From RPQJ01 sp963707145 (GTDB lineage Bacteria > Pseudomonadota > Gammaproteobacteria > Steroidobacterales > Steroidobacteraceae): a stretch of DNA of 64,000 nt. The notes beneath the pieces were generated by a model. That model was not told the origin of the DNA. It made no database searches and saw nothing but the letters and a program-made list of their open reading frames with translations. This document shows, piece after piece, positions 1-9,366 of this stretch. The position numbers were made by a program, and so were the translations under genes. The stretch lies in NCBI GenBank assembly GCA_963707145.1, contig CAVPOQ010000007.1:124001-188000 (forward strand), in the 5' to 3' direction. Each line of letters begins with the position of its first letter. The stretch's first letter is position 1.

Positions 1-645
1 CTCGGACCCGCGCTGCGCCGCGTCGGCCGCTGCCAGCGCGATCATCCGGCGGTACGGGCTGTCGGCCTCGTTGCGCCCATTGAGCGAGGCCCACAGCGGC
101 GCGAATGCGTCGAAGACCGCCCGGCGCCGCGCGGGTTCCTCGATCACGTGCAGCAGCTGCAGGGCCGTGCCGCGGTCGATGGTGCCGCCCTCGTAGCGCA
201 TCTGGTTGCCGTGCGCGACGTAGCAGCTCACGAGCGCCGCGCGCAGCGCCGCGTAGCCGAGGTCGCGGCCCTGCGCCTCCGCGCATTGCGGTTCGCGGCC
301 ACCGGGGGTCGTCTCCTCCGTGTCCAGCGCCTCGAGCGACCGGCGCATCGCCGCGACCGCGCGCGCGTCGGCCGGGTCGAGCGGGGCGCCGGAGACGGCG
401 GCCAGGCCGGCATCGAGCGTCCGTCGTCGCTCGTCGAGCCGCTGCCGCCACGCGGCGAGCTGCTGCCCCTCGAAGCGGTCGACCTTGCCCGATTCGAGGA
501 AGCCGACCGCGCCGCGCGCGTCCAGGTAGTCGAGGAACGCCTGCTCTGCAGCGGCCACGTGCTTCGCCGGCTGCGGACCCGGCGCCGCCGGCGCACTCGC
601 GAGGCAGAGCAGCAGGGCGGCGAGCATGCCGAAGGCGGACTTCAT
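1..645 (-). CDS. Secreted protein, N-terminal part only (runs off left edge)
   Basis: The reading frame starts at ATG 645 and stays open to base 1, so 215 codons are visible and the C-terminus is missing. The first 20 residues or so form a clear signal peptide (MKSAFGMLAALLLCLASA), so the product is exported. The rest is helical and charged, with a conserved-looking stretch near the window edge (ALQLLHVIEEPARRRAVFDA, then SPYRRMIAL). This resembles the N-terminal helical part of some bacterial secreted metallopeptidases, but the catalytic region lies outside the window and I do not recognise the family firmly. It is divergent from the TRAP binding-protein gene, with about 150 bp between their starts. 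Confidence 0.6.
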   Translation of the reverse strand, partial: MKSAFGMLAALLLCLASAPAAPGPQPAKHVAAAEQAFLDYLDARGAVGFLESGKVDRFEGQQLAAWRQRLDERRRTLDAGLAAVSGAPLDPADARAVAAMRRSLEALDTEETTPGGREPQCAEAQGRDLGYAALRAALVSCYVAHGNQMRYEGGTIDRGTALQLLHVIEEPARRRAVFDAFAPLWASLNGRNEADSPYRRMIALAAADAAQRGSE

Positions 646-795
646 GTGCGAATCATAGCGGCTGTCCGGCCCGGCTCCTGCCGCATCGCGACACCGCTGT
701 GCCGGCGACCGCGCGGTGCCCCGGGCGCGGCTGTGCACGCCGGCTGTGGTAGGTTCGCCTCCCAGGACAGACATGCCAATGCCGGGGAACCGCGC

Positions 796-1899
796 GTGAA
801 ACGCAGATCGCTACTCAAGGCCGCCGTCCTCGGCGGCGGTGCGGTGCTCGCCGCGCCCGCTATCTCGAAGGGACTGATGGAGTGGCGCATGGTCACGAGC
901 TGGCCGAAGGGCCTGCCGGGGCTCGGCGCCGGTGCGGAGCGGCTGGCGGCCAACATCACCGCGATGAGCGGCGGGCGCCTCACGGTCAAGGTGTACGCCG
1001 CGGGCGAGCTGGTGCCGGCGCTCGAGTGCTTCGGCGCGGTGGCGAACGGCACCGCGCAGCTGGGCCACGACGCGGCTTACTACCACACCGGCAAGTCGGA
1101 AGGCGCACCGTTCTTCACGGCGTTTCCATTCGGCTTCACCGCCAACGAGATGGACGCCTGGGTGAAGTACGGCAACGGCCAGAAGCTCTGGGACGAGCTC
1201 TACGCTCCCTTCGGCATCCGCGCCTTCCACGCGGGCAGCACGGGCACGCAGATGCTCGGTTGGTTCAGGAAGGAGATCCGCTCGGTCGAGGATCTCAAGG
1301 GCCTCAAGTTCCGCGCGCCTGGCAACCAGGGACGGGTGCTCGCCAAGCTCGGCGTCACGCCGGTGAACCTGCCGGGCGGGGAGATCTTCCCGGCCCTGCA
1401 GTCGGGCGCGATCGACGCCGCCGAGTGGATCGGCCCGTACAACGACCTCGCACTCGGCTTCTACCAGGTCTGCCGCTACTACTACGCGCCGGGCTACCAC
1501 GAGCCAGGCCCGAACCTGCAGCTGATGATCAACGAGCAGGCCTGGCGCTCGCTGACGCCCGAACTGCAGGCCATCGTCCGCACCGCCGCGGACGCAGCGA
1601 CGCGTGACCTGCTCGCCGAGTACAACGCACGCTCCGGCCCGGCGCTGCGCGCGCTCGTGAAGGACCACGGCGTGATCGTTCGCCCTTTCCCCGAGGAAGT
1701 GCTGATCGCCTGCGGCGAGAAATCGAACGAGGTGCTGAACGAGATCTACGCCGCCGACACCTCGCCGAACCGCATCGTGCGACGGATCATCGAGGACTTC
1801 CTCGCGTTCCGCAGCGAGATCATGCCGTGGACACGCATCGGCGAGCAGGCCTACCTCAACGCCCGCCGGCTGCCGTTCGAGTTCAAGCTCAGGGCCTGA
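796..1899 (+). CDS. TRAP transporter substrate-binding protein, TakP-like (DctP family)
   Basis: Periplasmic solute receptor of a tripartite ATP-independent transporter, 367 aa. The N-terminus (KRRSLLKAAVLGGGAVLAAP) is a twin-arginine-type signal. The mature protein begins EWRMVTSWPKGLPGLGAGAE and contains RLTVKVYAAGELVPALE, SVEDLKGLKFRAPG, LPGGEIFPALQSGAIDA and EWIGPYNDLALG. These are hallmarks of the TakP subgroup, which binds 2-oxo acids, so pyruvate-like or branched 2-oxo acids are the likely ligands (inference). I chose the GTG start at 796 because it places the Arg-Arg signal at the N-terminus. The matching membrane subunits lie on the opposite strand at 3605-5765, with the amidohydrolase gene in between, so receptor and permease are transcribed separately. 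Confidence 0.88.
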   Translation: MKRRSLLKAAVLGGGAVLAAPAISKGLMEWRMVTSWPKGLPGLGAGAERLAANITAMSGGRLTVKVYAAGELVPALECFGAVANGTAQLGHDAAYYHTGKSEGAPFFTAFPFGFTANEMDAWVKYGNGQKLWDELYAPFGIRAFHAGSTGTQMLGWFRKEIRSVEDLKGLKFRAPGNQGRVLAKLGVTPVNLPGGEIFPALQSGAIDAAEWIGPYNDLALGFYQVCRYYYAPGYHEPGPNLQLMINEQAWRSLTPELQAIVRTAADAATRDLLAEYNARSGPALRALVKDHGVIVRPFPEEVLIACGEKSNEVLNEIYAADTSPNRIVRRIIEDFLAFRSEIMPWTRIGEQAYLNARRLPFEFKLRA

Positions 1900-1905
1900 G
1901 TCGCC

Positions 1906-3608
1906 TCACTCGGCCGCGGCGGCGCGGTAAGTCTCCCGCCCGCCCATCACCGTGAGCAGCACGCGCGCATCGAGCAACTCGCGCGGCGTGATCGCGAGGA
2001 TGTCGCGCGACAGCATGACGAAGTCCGCGTACTTGCCGGCGGTGATCGTGCCCTTGTCCGTTTCGGCGTGCTCCGCAAAGGCCGCGTCGCGCGTGTAGTG
2101 CGCGAGCGCCGCCTCCACGCCGATGCGGTTCTGCGGATACCAGCCGCCTGCGGGCGTGCCGGCAGGCGTCTGGCGCGTGACGGCAGTGTAGATGCCGAGC
2201 AGGGGATCCATCGGGTAGACGGGGTAGTCGCTGCCGAAGGCCTGCACCGCACCGGCGTCGTCGAACAGGCGGAACGCATAGGCACGCGCGGAGCGTTCCG
2301 GCCCGATCAGCGGCGCGTAGTTCTCGAGCGTGTTGGCGTCCGGCACGGCCCCGTATGCCTGCGTCGAGGCGATTACCCCGAGCTGCCGGAAGCGCGGCAG
2401 GTCGGCGAGCGCCGGGACCTCGACGTGCTCGATGCGGTGGCGGCGGCCACTCGTGCCATTGCTCTTCGCGGCACGCTCGAACGCGTCGAGTGCCATGCGG
2501 ATCGCGCCGTCGCCGATCGCGTGGATCTCGACCTGCAGGCCCGCCCGGTCGTAGGCCGTGACCGCCCGCTCGAGCTGCTCGCGCGAGAGGAAGGCAAGAC
2601 CGTTGCCGCCGCCGACGTAGGGCTCGAGCATCACAGCGGTCTTCGCGTCCACGGTGCCATCGAGGATCAGCTTGGCGAAGCCGCAGGTGTGCAGCGTGCC
2701 GCGCGCGGCCTCGCAGCCGGCGGCGTAGCGCCTGAGGCGCTCCGGGTCCGGCCGCTCCTCGAACGGCACGGCCGAGCGATAGCGCATGAGCATGCGCTGC
2801 TCTGCGATGGCCCGTGTGACGGCCGCCCGCTCGTCGTCGGTGAGCCCGCCTTCGGTTGCATCCTGCAGCGTCGTGAGCCCGAACGACGCGGCCGCCGCGA
2901 TCTCGCCGAGCAGCAGCTGGTAGGTGTCCTCGGCGGTCAGCGGCGGCAGCAGGTCGCGCACGAGGCGGGCCGCGCCTTCCTTGAGCAGCCCCGTCGGTTC
3001 GCCGCTCGCGTCACGCACGATGATGCCGTCGGCGGGGTCGGGCGTGTCGCGCGATACCTTCGCAAGCTGCAGCGCGCGACGTGTTCGCGAGCGCCTGGTG
3101 CCCGTCGCGGTCGCGGATCACCACAGGGCGGTCTGGGAAGATCGCGTCGAGGTAGCGCTTGTGCGCGGTACGGTCGGGAAAGTCAGGCGGCATCCAGCCG
3201 CGGCCGGTCACCCAGCTTTCTGCCGGCAGCGTGGCCGCGTACTCACTCAGACGCTGCTGGATCACCGCGACCGATCCGGCGTTGTCGAGCCTCGCGTCCT
3301 TGCGTGCCGGCAGGTGCCAGTGCGCGTCGTTGAATCCGGGCACCACGCGCTTGCCGCCCAAGTCGACGATCTCGGTCCCGGGTCCCGCGAGCGCCTTCGA
3401 TCGTGAGCGTCTCGCCGACCGCGACGAACCGCTCGCCGCGCACGGCAAACGCCTCGGCCGACGGTTGCGTCGGGTCGCCGGTCCAGACGCGGGCATTCAC
3501 GTAGATGCGCTGCGGCGGCGCGTCCGCGGCGACGGCGGGGCCCGCAATCGCGCCGAGCAGCAGTGCGGCGATAGTCGTGAGCGCCCGGTGCCGGCTCGCG
3601 CCATTCAC
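1906..3608 (-). CDS. Secreted YtcJ-type amidohydrolase (two frameshifts)
   Basis: Metal-dependent hydrolase of the amidohydrolase superfamily (YtcJ/exoenzyme-regulatory AepA type), about 566 aa once two single-base insertions near 3396 and 3079 are removed. GTG 3608 overlaps the TGA of dctM (GTGA) and begins a signal peptide ending GAIAGPAVAA. The metal-binding HxH lies in GFNDAHWHLPARKD. Further family motifs are IRDRDGHQALANT, EIHAIGDGAIRMALDAFE, RHRIEHVEVPALADLPRF, QAFGSDYPVYPMDPLLGIYT and the C-terminal ITAGKYADFVMLSRD. Both shifts add one base (total 1703 nt, against 1701 for an intact frame), so sequence error is likelier than decay. It is the last gene of an operon with the TRAP permease genes and a prolyl oligopeptidase, suggesting exported amide or ester hydrolysis linked to uptake of the acid released. 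Confidence 0.85.
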
Positions 3609-5165
3609 TTGGCCGAGTCCTCGGGCAACAGGTCCTCGAAGTTGTCGAAGTAGGGTGGCTCCCCGCCGACCGCCGGCTCGTCGAGCAGGCCGCTGAAGTC
3701 GTCGCTGACCGGCGACCCCGAGGTGACCGCCGGTGCCACTCCACCCGAGTCTTCCTCGGACAGCGGCGCCTCGGCGGCGAACAGCCTCTCTGGCAGCCTG
3801 GTCGCCAGTCCGGGCGCAGCCCAGAGCAGCGCGAGACCGAGCACCTGGAGCGCGACGTACGGCACTGCTCCACGGTAGATGTCGGCGGTGCGCAGCAGCT
3901 TGCCCGCCACGCCGCGCAGGTAGAACAGCGCGAAGCCGAAGGGCGGCGTGAGGAAGCTGGTCTGGAGGTTCACGCCGATCATCACGCCGAGCCAGACCGG
4001 GTCGACGCCGAGCTTGATCAGCGCGGGCGCGGCGATCGGCACGACGATGAAGATGATCTCGAAGGTGTCGAGGAAGAACCCGAGCACGAAGATCACCAGC
4101 ATCACCGCGAACACCGCGCCGAACACGCCGCCGGGCATGGACGCGAGCGCGTCGTGCACGAGGTTCTCGCCGCCGAGCCCGCGGAACACGAGGCTGAACA
4201 CGCTCGCGCCCAGCAGGATCACGAACACCATCGACGAGATGCTCAGCGTCGTGCGCATGACCTCGTGCAGGACCCGGCGGTCGAAGCGGTTCTTGACGCC
4301 GGCGAGCAGCATCGCGCCGACCGCGCCCACCGAGGCCGATTCGGTGGGCGTGGCGATGCCGGTGAGGATGGAGCCCAGCACCGCAAGGATCAGCAGCAGC
4401 GGCGGCAGCAGTGCGCGCAGCACCCGCCCGGCGAGACCGGCACGCTGCTCCTCGCTCATCTCGAGCGGCGGGCAGGACGTTCGGATCGAAGATCGACTTC
4501 GCGAGGATCCACGCGAGGTACAGGCCCACCAGCACGAGCCCCGGCAGCATCGCGCCGGCGAACAGCTGGCCCACCGAGATCGGCTCGGGCGCGAGATTGC
4601 CGAGTTCGAGCTGCGCCCGCTGGTTCGCCCCCTGCAGGATGTCGCCCACGAAGATCAGCACGGTCGAGGGCGGGATGATCTGCCCGAGCGTGCCCGCGGC
4701 GCAGATCGTGCCCGCCGCGAGCTTCGGGTCGTAGCCCGCGCGCATCATGGCCGGCAGCGACAGCAGGCCCATGGTCACTACCGTGGCGCCGACGATGCCG
4801 GTCGAGGCCGCCAGCAGCGCGCCCACGATCACCACGGAGTAGCCGAGCCCGCCGCGCAGCGCGCCGAACAGCTCGCCCATCGTGGTGAGCAGCGCCTCGG
4901 CGATCTTGGAGCGTTCGAGCATCACGCCCATGAACACGAACAGCGGCACGGCGACCAGCGTCTCGTTGGTCATCGTGCCGAAATAGCGGCCCACCAGCGC
5001 CGAGAGGATCGCGACGTCGAACACGCCGAGGGCCATGCCGAGCGTCGCGAAGATGAGCGCCACGCCGGCGAGCGTGAATGCGACCGGGTAGCCGATCAGC
5101 ACCGCGCCAATGGTCGCGAGGAACATCGCGACCGACAGGATCTCGCCGATCAGCACGGTGCTCAT
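3605..5165 (-). CDS. dctM: TRAP transporter large permease subunit DctM (one frameshift)
   Basis: Inner-membrane subunit of about 519 aa that carries out substrate translocation in TRAP transporters. The N-terminal half starts MSTVLIGEILSVAMFLATIG and includes VPLFVFMGVMLERSKIAE, GIVGATVVTMGLLSLPAMM and TLGQIIPPSTVLIFVGD. The second half has SILTGIATPTESASVGAVGA, IFVLGFFLDTFEIIFIVVPI and NLQTSFLTPPFGFALFYLRG, all DctM signatures. The frame breaks near 4471, where deleting one C of a CCC run restores a continuous PPLEMSEEQ junction, so an insertion error is likely. The C-terminal 60 residues are hydrophilic and acidic. It lies 24 nt downstream of dctQ, and its TGA overlaps the next start. Confidence 0.9.
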
Positions 5166-5189
5166 CGAGGTTCGGCCCCGCGGTAAGTC

Positions 5190-5765
5190 TCAGATGCGCT
5201 CATCGCTAACGGCGTCCTCGTCATGGTCGTGGAGTTCGTACCCGGCAAGGAACAGTGCGCGCCGCGCAATCAGTGCGAGGCCCTGCAGGAAAAGCACCGC
5301 GCAGAACAGCCACAGCAGCGACTTGAGGAGATACAGCCCGGGCATGCCGCCGGCGGTGCTCGAGGGCTCGCGGATGTCCCAGGACGACAGTACGAATGGT
5401 GCCGAGGTCACCGCCAGGATCGCCAGCCACGGGAACAGGAAGATGAGAGTGCCTAGGATGTCCACCCAGGCGCGGCGCCGCTGGCTCATCCGTCCGTAGA
5501 GCACGTCCACGTTGACGTGCCCGCGATGCAGCATCGTGTAGCCGGCGCCGGCCATGAACACCGCGGCGTGCTGCCAGACGTAGAGCTCCTGCAGCCACGG
5601 AAAGCCGAGGCCGAATACGTAGCGCAGCACGACCACGGCGAAGCAGGTGAGCACGCAGCCGAGCGTCAGCCACGCAACCGTGCGGCCGAGCCAGTCGTTG
5701 ATGGTGTCGATGCCCCTGACGAAACCCCTGAGCGCGTCCAACCGCCGTCCCTCGCTGCCACTCAT
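5190..5765 (-). CDS. dctQ: TRAP transporter small permease subunit DctQ
   Basis: Small four-helix membrane subunit of 191 aa that partners DctM. Hydrophobic segments occur at about residues 25-47 (WLGRTVAWLTLGCVLTCFAV), 58-77 (LQELYVWQHAAVFMAGAGYT), 100-125 (DILGTLIFLFPWLAILAVTS) and 142-165 (LYLLKSLLWLFCAVLFLQGL). The conserved features RYVFGLGFPWLQELYVW and GHVNVDVLY are typical of the DctQ large-TRAP subgroup that pairs with TakP-like receptors. The ATG at 5765 overlaps the stop of the prolyl oligopeptidase (ATGA), which implies translational coupling. Confidence 0.88.
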   Translation of the reverse strand: MSGSEGRRLDALRGFVRGIDTINDWLGRTVAWLTLGCVLTCFAVVVLRYVFGLGFPWLQELYVWQHAAVFMAGAGYTMLHRGHVNVDVLYGRMSQRRRAWVDILGTLIFLFPWLAILAVTSAPFVLSSWDIREPSSTAGGMPGLYLLKSLLWLFCAVLFLQGLALIARRALFLAGYELHDHDEDAVSDERI

Positions 5766-7958
5766 CCGGCCTTGGGCTGGAACCCCGCGACCCCGGCGCG
5801 CCACAGCACGAACGCGTACTCGTCGGCGCGCTCCTCGTCCACCTGCGAGCGCGTAGAGCCGACGCCGTGGCCGGCGTCGAACGTCACGCGCAGCAGCACC
5901 GGATTCCCGGAACTCGTCGCCCGCTGCAGACGCGCCGCCATCTTGGCAACCTGCCACGGCGGCACGCGCGGATCGGTCATGCCCGTGGTGAGCAGCACGG
6001 CGGGGTAGGGCGTCCCGTCCTTGACCGAGTGGTAGGCGTCCATCGCCTTGAGGCCCTGGAAGCCCTCGCGCTCGGTGACGGTGCCGAACTCGTCGATGTT
6101 GGTCGGTCCGTTCTGCTCGAACTCGGCCCGCAGCGAGTTCGACACCCCGACATTCGAGATCACGGCCGCGAACAGGTCGGGGCGCTCCGTGAGTGCGCGG
6201 CCGACCGTGATGCCGCCTGCCGAGCCGCCCCGGATGGCGAGGTGCCGCGGGCTGGTCCAGCCCTGCTTGATCAGTGCCTCGCAGCAGTCGATGAGGTCGC
6301 GCCAGGTGTTGTGCTTCGAGAGTTTCTGTCCGGCCTTCCACCAGCGCTTGCCGTATTCGCCCCCACCGCGCACGTGCGCGACGGCGAGAACTCCGCCCTG
6401 CTCGAGGAACGCGATGCCGCGGACGTTGAACGCTGGGCGACGACGAGATCTGGTAGGAACCGTAGGCGTTGACCAGCGTCGGGTGGCTCCCGTCGCGCTT
6501 GAGGCCGCGTCGCGCCACGATGGACAGCGGCACCTTGGTGCCGTCGCGCGCCGTCGCGAACGTCTTGATCGCCTCGTAGCCCGAGGTGTCGATCGGCGGC
6601 CGCGGCGACAGGCCCGTGTCCGCGGCGCGGCCCGTCGCCGGGTCGTAGCGCAGCACCGTGACGGGCTCGAGCCAGCTCGTGGCGATGATCCATGCACCGG
6701 GCTGGTCGGTGTTCGTGTACGTGCCGACGACGGCGCCTTCGAACGGCAGCCCGACCGGCGTCAGCGCGCCGTCATTGCCGAGCCTGCGCAACGAGTGGTA
6801 GCCGCCGTCCATGTCGAGTACGTAGAGCCCGTCGCGTGCGGCGTAGATGCCCTCCACGACGGCCTTGCCTTCGGGCACGGCGAGCGCAGCACCCTTGAAG
6901 CTGGCCTCCGCGAGTGAAGTGCGCAGCACGCGGGCATTCGCGGCATCTCGCGTAGTGAGCAGGTAGAGTTCTTCGCCGCGGAACGCCCACGAGACGACCT
7001 CGTCGGTGACGTCGCAGCACTTGCGCCAGGCCGGCTTGCCTGCCTTCACGTCACCGAGTGGCGCCGTGTACAGCGGGTTCTCGCGTCGGACGCCGGCGAC
7101 CGTGGCTGCGACCACGTGGCTCGAAGTCGGGTCCGTGGTGACGACCGGGATCTCGAACGGCTCCATCGGCACGGACGGGTACATGCCCCGCGTCAGCACC
7201 GCACGGTCCGTCTTCGGATCCGTCCCGAGCAGGTGCAGGCAGGCCACCATGTCCTTGAAGAAGTCCACGGATCCCACCTGCGCGCTCTCGGCCAGCCGCG
7301 TATAGAAGAACCCCGAGCTGTCCGGCAGCCACGTAGCGCTGATAAAGGGTGTCCGTTCGATTCGCTCCGGCAACAGCTTGCCGGACCCGACGTCGAGCAC
7401 GTGGGCGGTGGCCATCTCCGAGCCGGCCGGCGACTGGCCGTAGGCGAGGTGGCGGCCGTCGGGCGATGCGCTCCACCAGTCGATCGAGACGTGCTTGCCA
7501 TCGAGCACGATGGTCGTCGGATCGACGAGCAGCCGCTCGGCACCCGTGACGCCCTCGCGAACATAGAGCTTGAAGCTGTTCGCGCCGCTCGGACGCTTCT
7601 CGTAGAACACGCGGTTGCCGCCCGTCTGCACGGACGACGTGATCGCGGCATCTCCCGACAGCGACGCCACGCGCCCGTACAGCGCCTTGCGGCCGGGGAT
7701 CGAGTCGAGCACGTTGCGCGCGTAGGCGCCCTGGCCGCGCATGAACGACTCCCAGTCGCGGTCCTTGTCGTTCTCCATCCAGCGGTAGGGATCCACGACG
7801 GTCTCGCCCCACAGGGTCTCGCTCACCGGCTCGACGCGTGCGACGGGCGGCCCCACCTGTGCGACGGCCCAGGCCCATTCGGGCCGCACGACGCTCGCCA
7901 GCGTCGCGGCGCCGAGCGCGGACAGCACGGCGCGCCGGGTCATTTCATTGTTGCTCAT
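5762..7958 (-). CDS. Prolyl oligopeptidase, S9A family, Tat-exported (one frameshift)
   Basis: Serine peptidase that cleaves short peptides after proline, about 731 aa after removing one extra base near 6436 (a CCC run read as three instead of two). It begins with a twin-arginine signal (MTRRAVLSALGAATL after five residues). The beta-propeller follows from DPYRWMEND. The alpha/beta-hydrolase domain has the nucleophile in IRGGSAGGITVGRAL, the aspartate in TTGMTDPRVPPWQ and the histidine in TFDAGHGVGSTRSQ, so the triad is complete. A GGGGGTGGA stretch upstream of ATG 7958 can act as ribosome-binding site. It is the first gene of the operon with dctQ, dctM and the amidohydrolase. Confidence 0.9.
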
Positions 7959-8088
7959 TGTCCACCCCCGGGAATTTGCATGGCACGCCAGGCGATCGCC
8001 CGGCGCGCAACACTACCGCAAATCCACGCGAGTCCGCCCGACTCGCGGGACGAGCAGCGTCTGGCGCGTCCCAACTGCCCCCCGGACC

Positions 8089-8660
8089 TCAATGATCGAG
8101 GCCGAGCGCCTGCTTCACCTCGCGCCACGGCACCAGCTTGAAGTCCTGCCGCGCGTCCGGCCCGGTGTTGCGGTCGTCCTGCACGACCAGCAGTCCCTGC
8201 TCGAACGGCGGCGGCAGGGCGGCGTCGTCGCCCTGGCTCGAGACCAGCAGGTAGCCGGCGCCGGCGTCCTGCCGCTGGATGGCGATGCCTTCCATGTCGG
8301 CGACCAGCCGGCCGGCGCCGAGCACGCCGTCCGCGATGCTGGCCAGTCTCTGCGTGCCCCGGGTCGAGCAGGTGCAGCGCGATCGCGTTGCGGTCGCTGG
8401 CGACGACGACGGTGACCGGATGCCCGTCGAGTGCGCGCCTGTCACGCAGGTCGACGTTGTTCATGCGCCCGTCTATCGCCTCGACTGCACGATCTTGCCG
8501 TCGAGGCGATAGACGAGAGTCCGCGCTTCTTGTCGCTCGCGACGATCAGCGACGCTGCGGGATCGACTGGGTTGAGTTGACCCAGATCGCCGCGTGGCAT
8601 GTCGCCACCAGGGCGCAGCCGGCCAGCGAGACGGCAATCGCGACCGGCAGCGCGCGCCGC
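8089..8660 (-). pseudogene. Decayed 3-phytase (beta-propeller phytase) remnant
   Basis: Reading the minus strand and changing frame several times gives an ordered series of 3-phytase motifs: DPAASLIVASDKKR, then YRLDGKIVQS, IDGRMNNVDLRDRRALDG, VTVVVASDRNAIALHLLD, LVADMEGIAIQRQDAGAGYL, LVSSQGD, and FEQGLLVVQDDRNTGPDARQ followed by DFKLVPW. At least three frame changes are needed (near 8513, 8500 and 8365). The segment between the SSQGD motif and the FEQGLLVVQD motif is missing; the usual propeller has many more residues there. The total is under 190 codons, whereas the family is roughly 350-400 aa. The internal deletion plus shifts argue for a true pseudogene here, in contrast to the single-shift genes nearby. 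A lipoprotein-like hydrophobic leader (AIAVSLAGCALV) lies upstream in another frame. Confidence 0.65.
8471..8514. repeat. Perfect 15-bp inverted repeat inside the phytase remnant
   Basis: GTCTATCGCCTCGAC at 8471-8485 is matched exactly by its reverse complement at 8500-8514, leaving a 14-nt loop. It lies inside the phytase coding remnant, where two frame changes cluster. It may be a site of polymerase slippage or template-switch mutation, or chance reinforced by the repeated Leu-Asp-Gly coding text. It lacks a T run and sits inside the gene, so I do not call it a terminator. Confidence 0.7.
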
Positions 8661-8681
8661 CGGTCGGCTCGGGAAACTGGC

Positions 8682-9293
8682 TTACGGCCTCGAGACCGCG
8701 ATGACGATGGACTCGGCAAAGCCGACCACGACCGTCTCGCCGACCTTGTGCTGCGACAGGTCGACGCTCGTCGGGATCTTGATCGCCTTGGTCGTGCCGT
8801 CCGCGAACTCGAACGTCGCCTTGCGCGACTTCGGGTCGATCGCGACGACCTTCGCCGACATCTCGGTCGCCTGGCCGACGAACACGCCCTTCGTGCTGCC
8901 GTCGGCTCCGGTCGCCGCGAGCGCGACCGTCTGTGGATCGGAGGCAGGCGTGCCGTCCCTCTTGACCGCGATCGCGACGGCCTCGGTGGCCTGCACGACG
9001 ATCTGGTCGCCGACCTTGAACCTGCTGAGATCGACGGCCGGGTCGGCCTTGAACGTGGACGACTTGCCGTCCGGAGTCGTGAGCGTGACCTTGCGCGTGG
9101 CCGGATCCATCGCGGTGAGGGTTGCGACATAGGTGAAGGTGTCGACGACGGCGCCGCCGCGGCCCGGCGACTGGACGACCTGCTCCTCCTCGACGCCTTC
9201 GGTGCTGGCGCAGCCCGCCAGAGTCAGGAAAGTGGCCGGCAGGATCGCAAGTGCGACGAGAGGGACCAAGTAACTGGACACGGAGAATTTCAT
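8682..9293 (-). CDS. Lipoprotein with two tandem copies of a ~60-residue domain
   Basis: A 203-aa predicted lipoprotein. Its signal peptide ends in the lipobox LTLAGC (Cys at about residue 28). The mature part holds two related units. The first has AMDPATRKVTLTTPDGKSST and FKVGDQIVVQATEAVAIAVK; the second has AIDPKSRKATFEFADGTTKA and HKVGETVVVGFAESIVIAVS. Each unit looks like a small all-beta fold in which a metal- or nucleotide-free barrel is plausible, but I assign no function. ATG 9293 is preceded by GTGAACC. It is followed by the phytase remnant on the same strand. Confidence 0.8.
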   Translation of the reverse strand: MKFSVSSYLVPLVALAILPATFLTLAGCASTEGVEEEQVVQSPGRGGAVVDTFTYVATLTAMDPATRKVTLTTPDGKSSTFKADPAVDLSRFKVGDQIVVQATEAVAIAVKRDGTPASDPQTVALAATGADGSTKGVFVGQATEMSAKVVAIDPKSRKATFEFADGTTKAIKIPTSVDLSQHKVGETVVVGFAESIVIAVSRP

Positions 9294-9366
9294 CGTGGTT
9301 CACCTGTGATGGGATGACCGCCAAATTGTAAGGCTTTTGGCACCATGCGACGGCCGAACGTCGGGC

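Noticed and set aside
8471..8514. Inverted repeat as a transcription terminator
   Set aside because: It lies within coding sequence and has a 14-nt loop and no T run.
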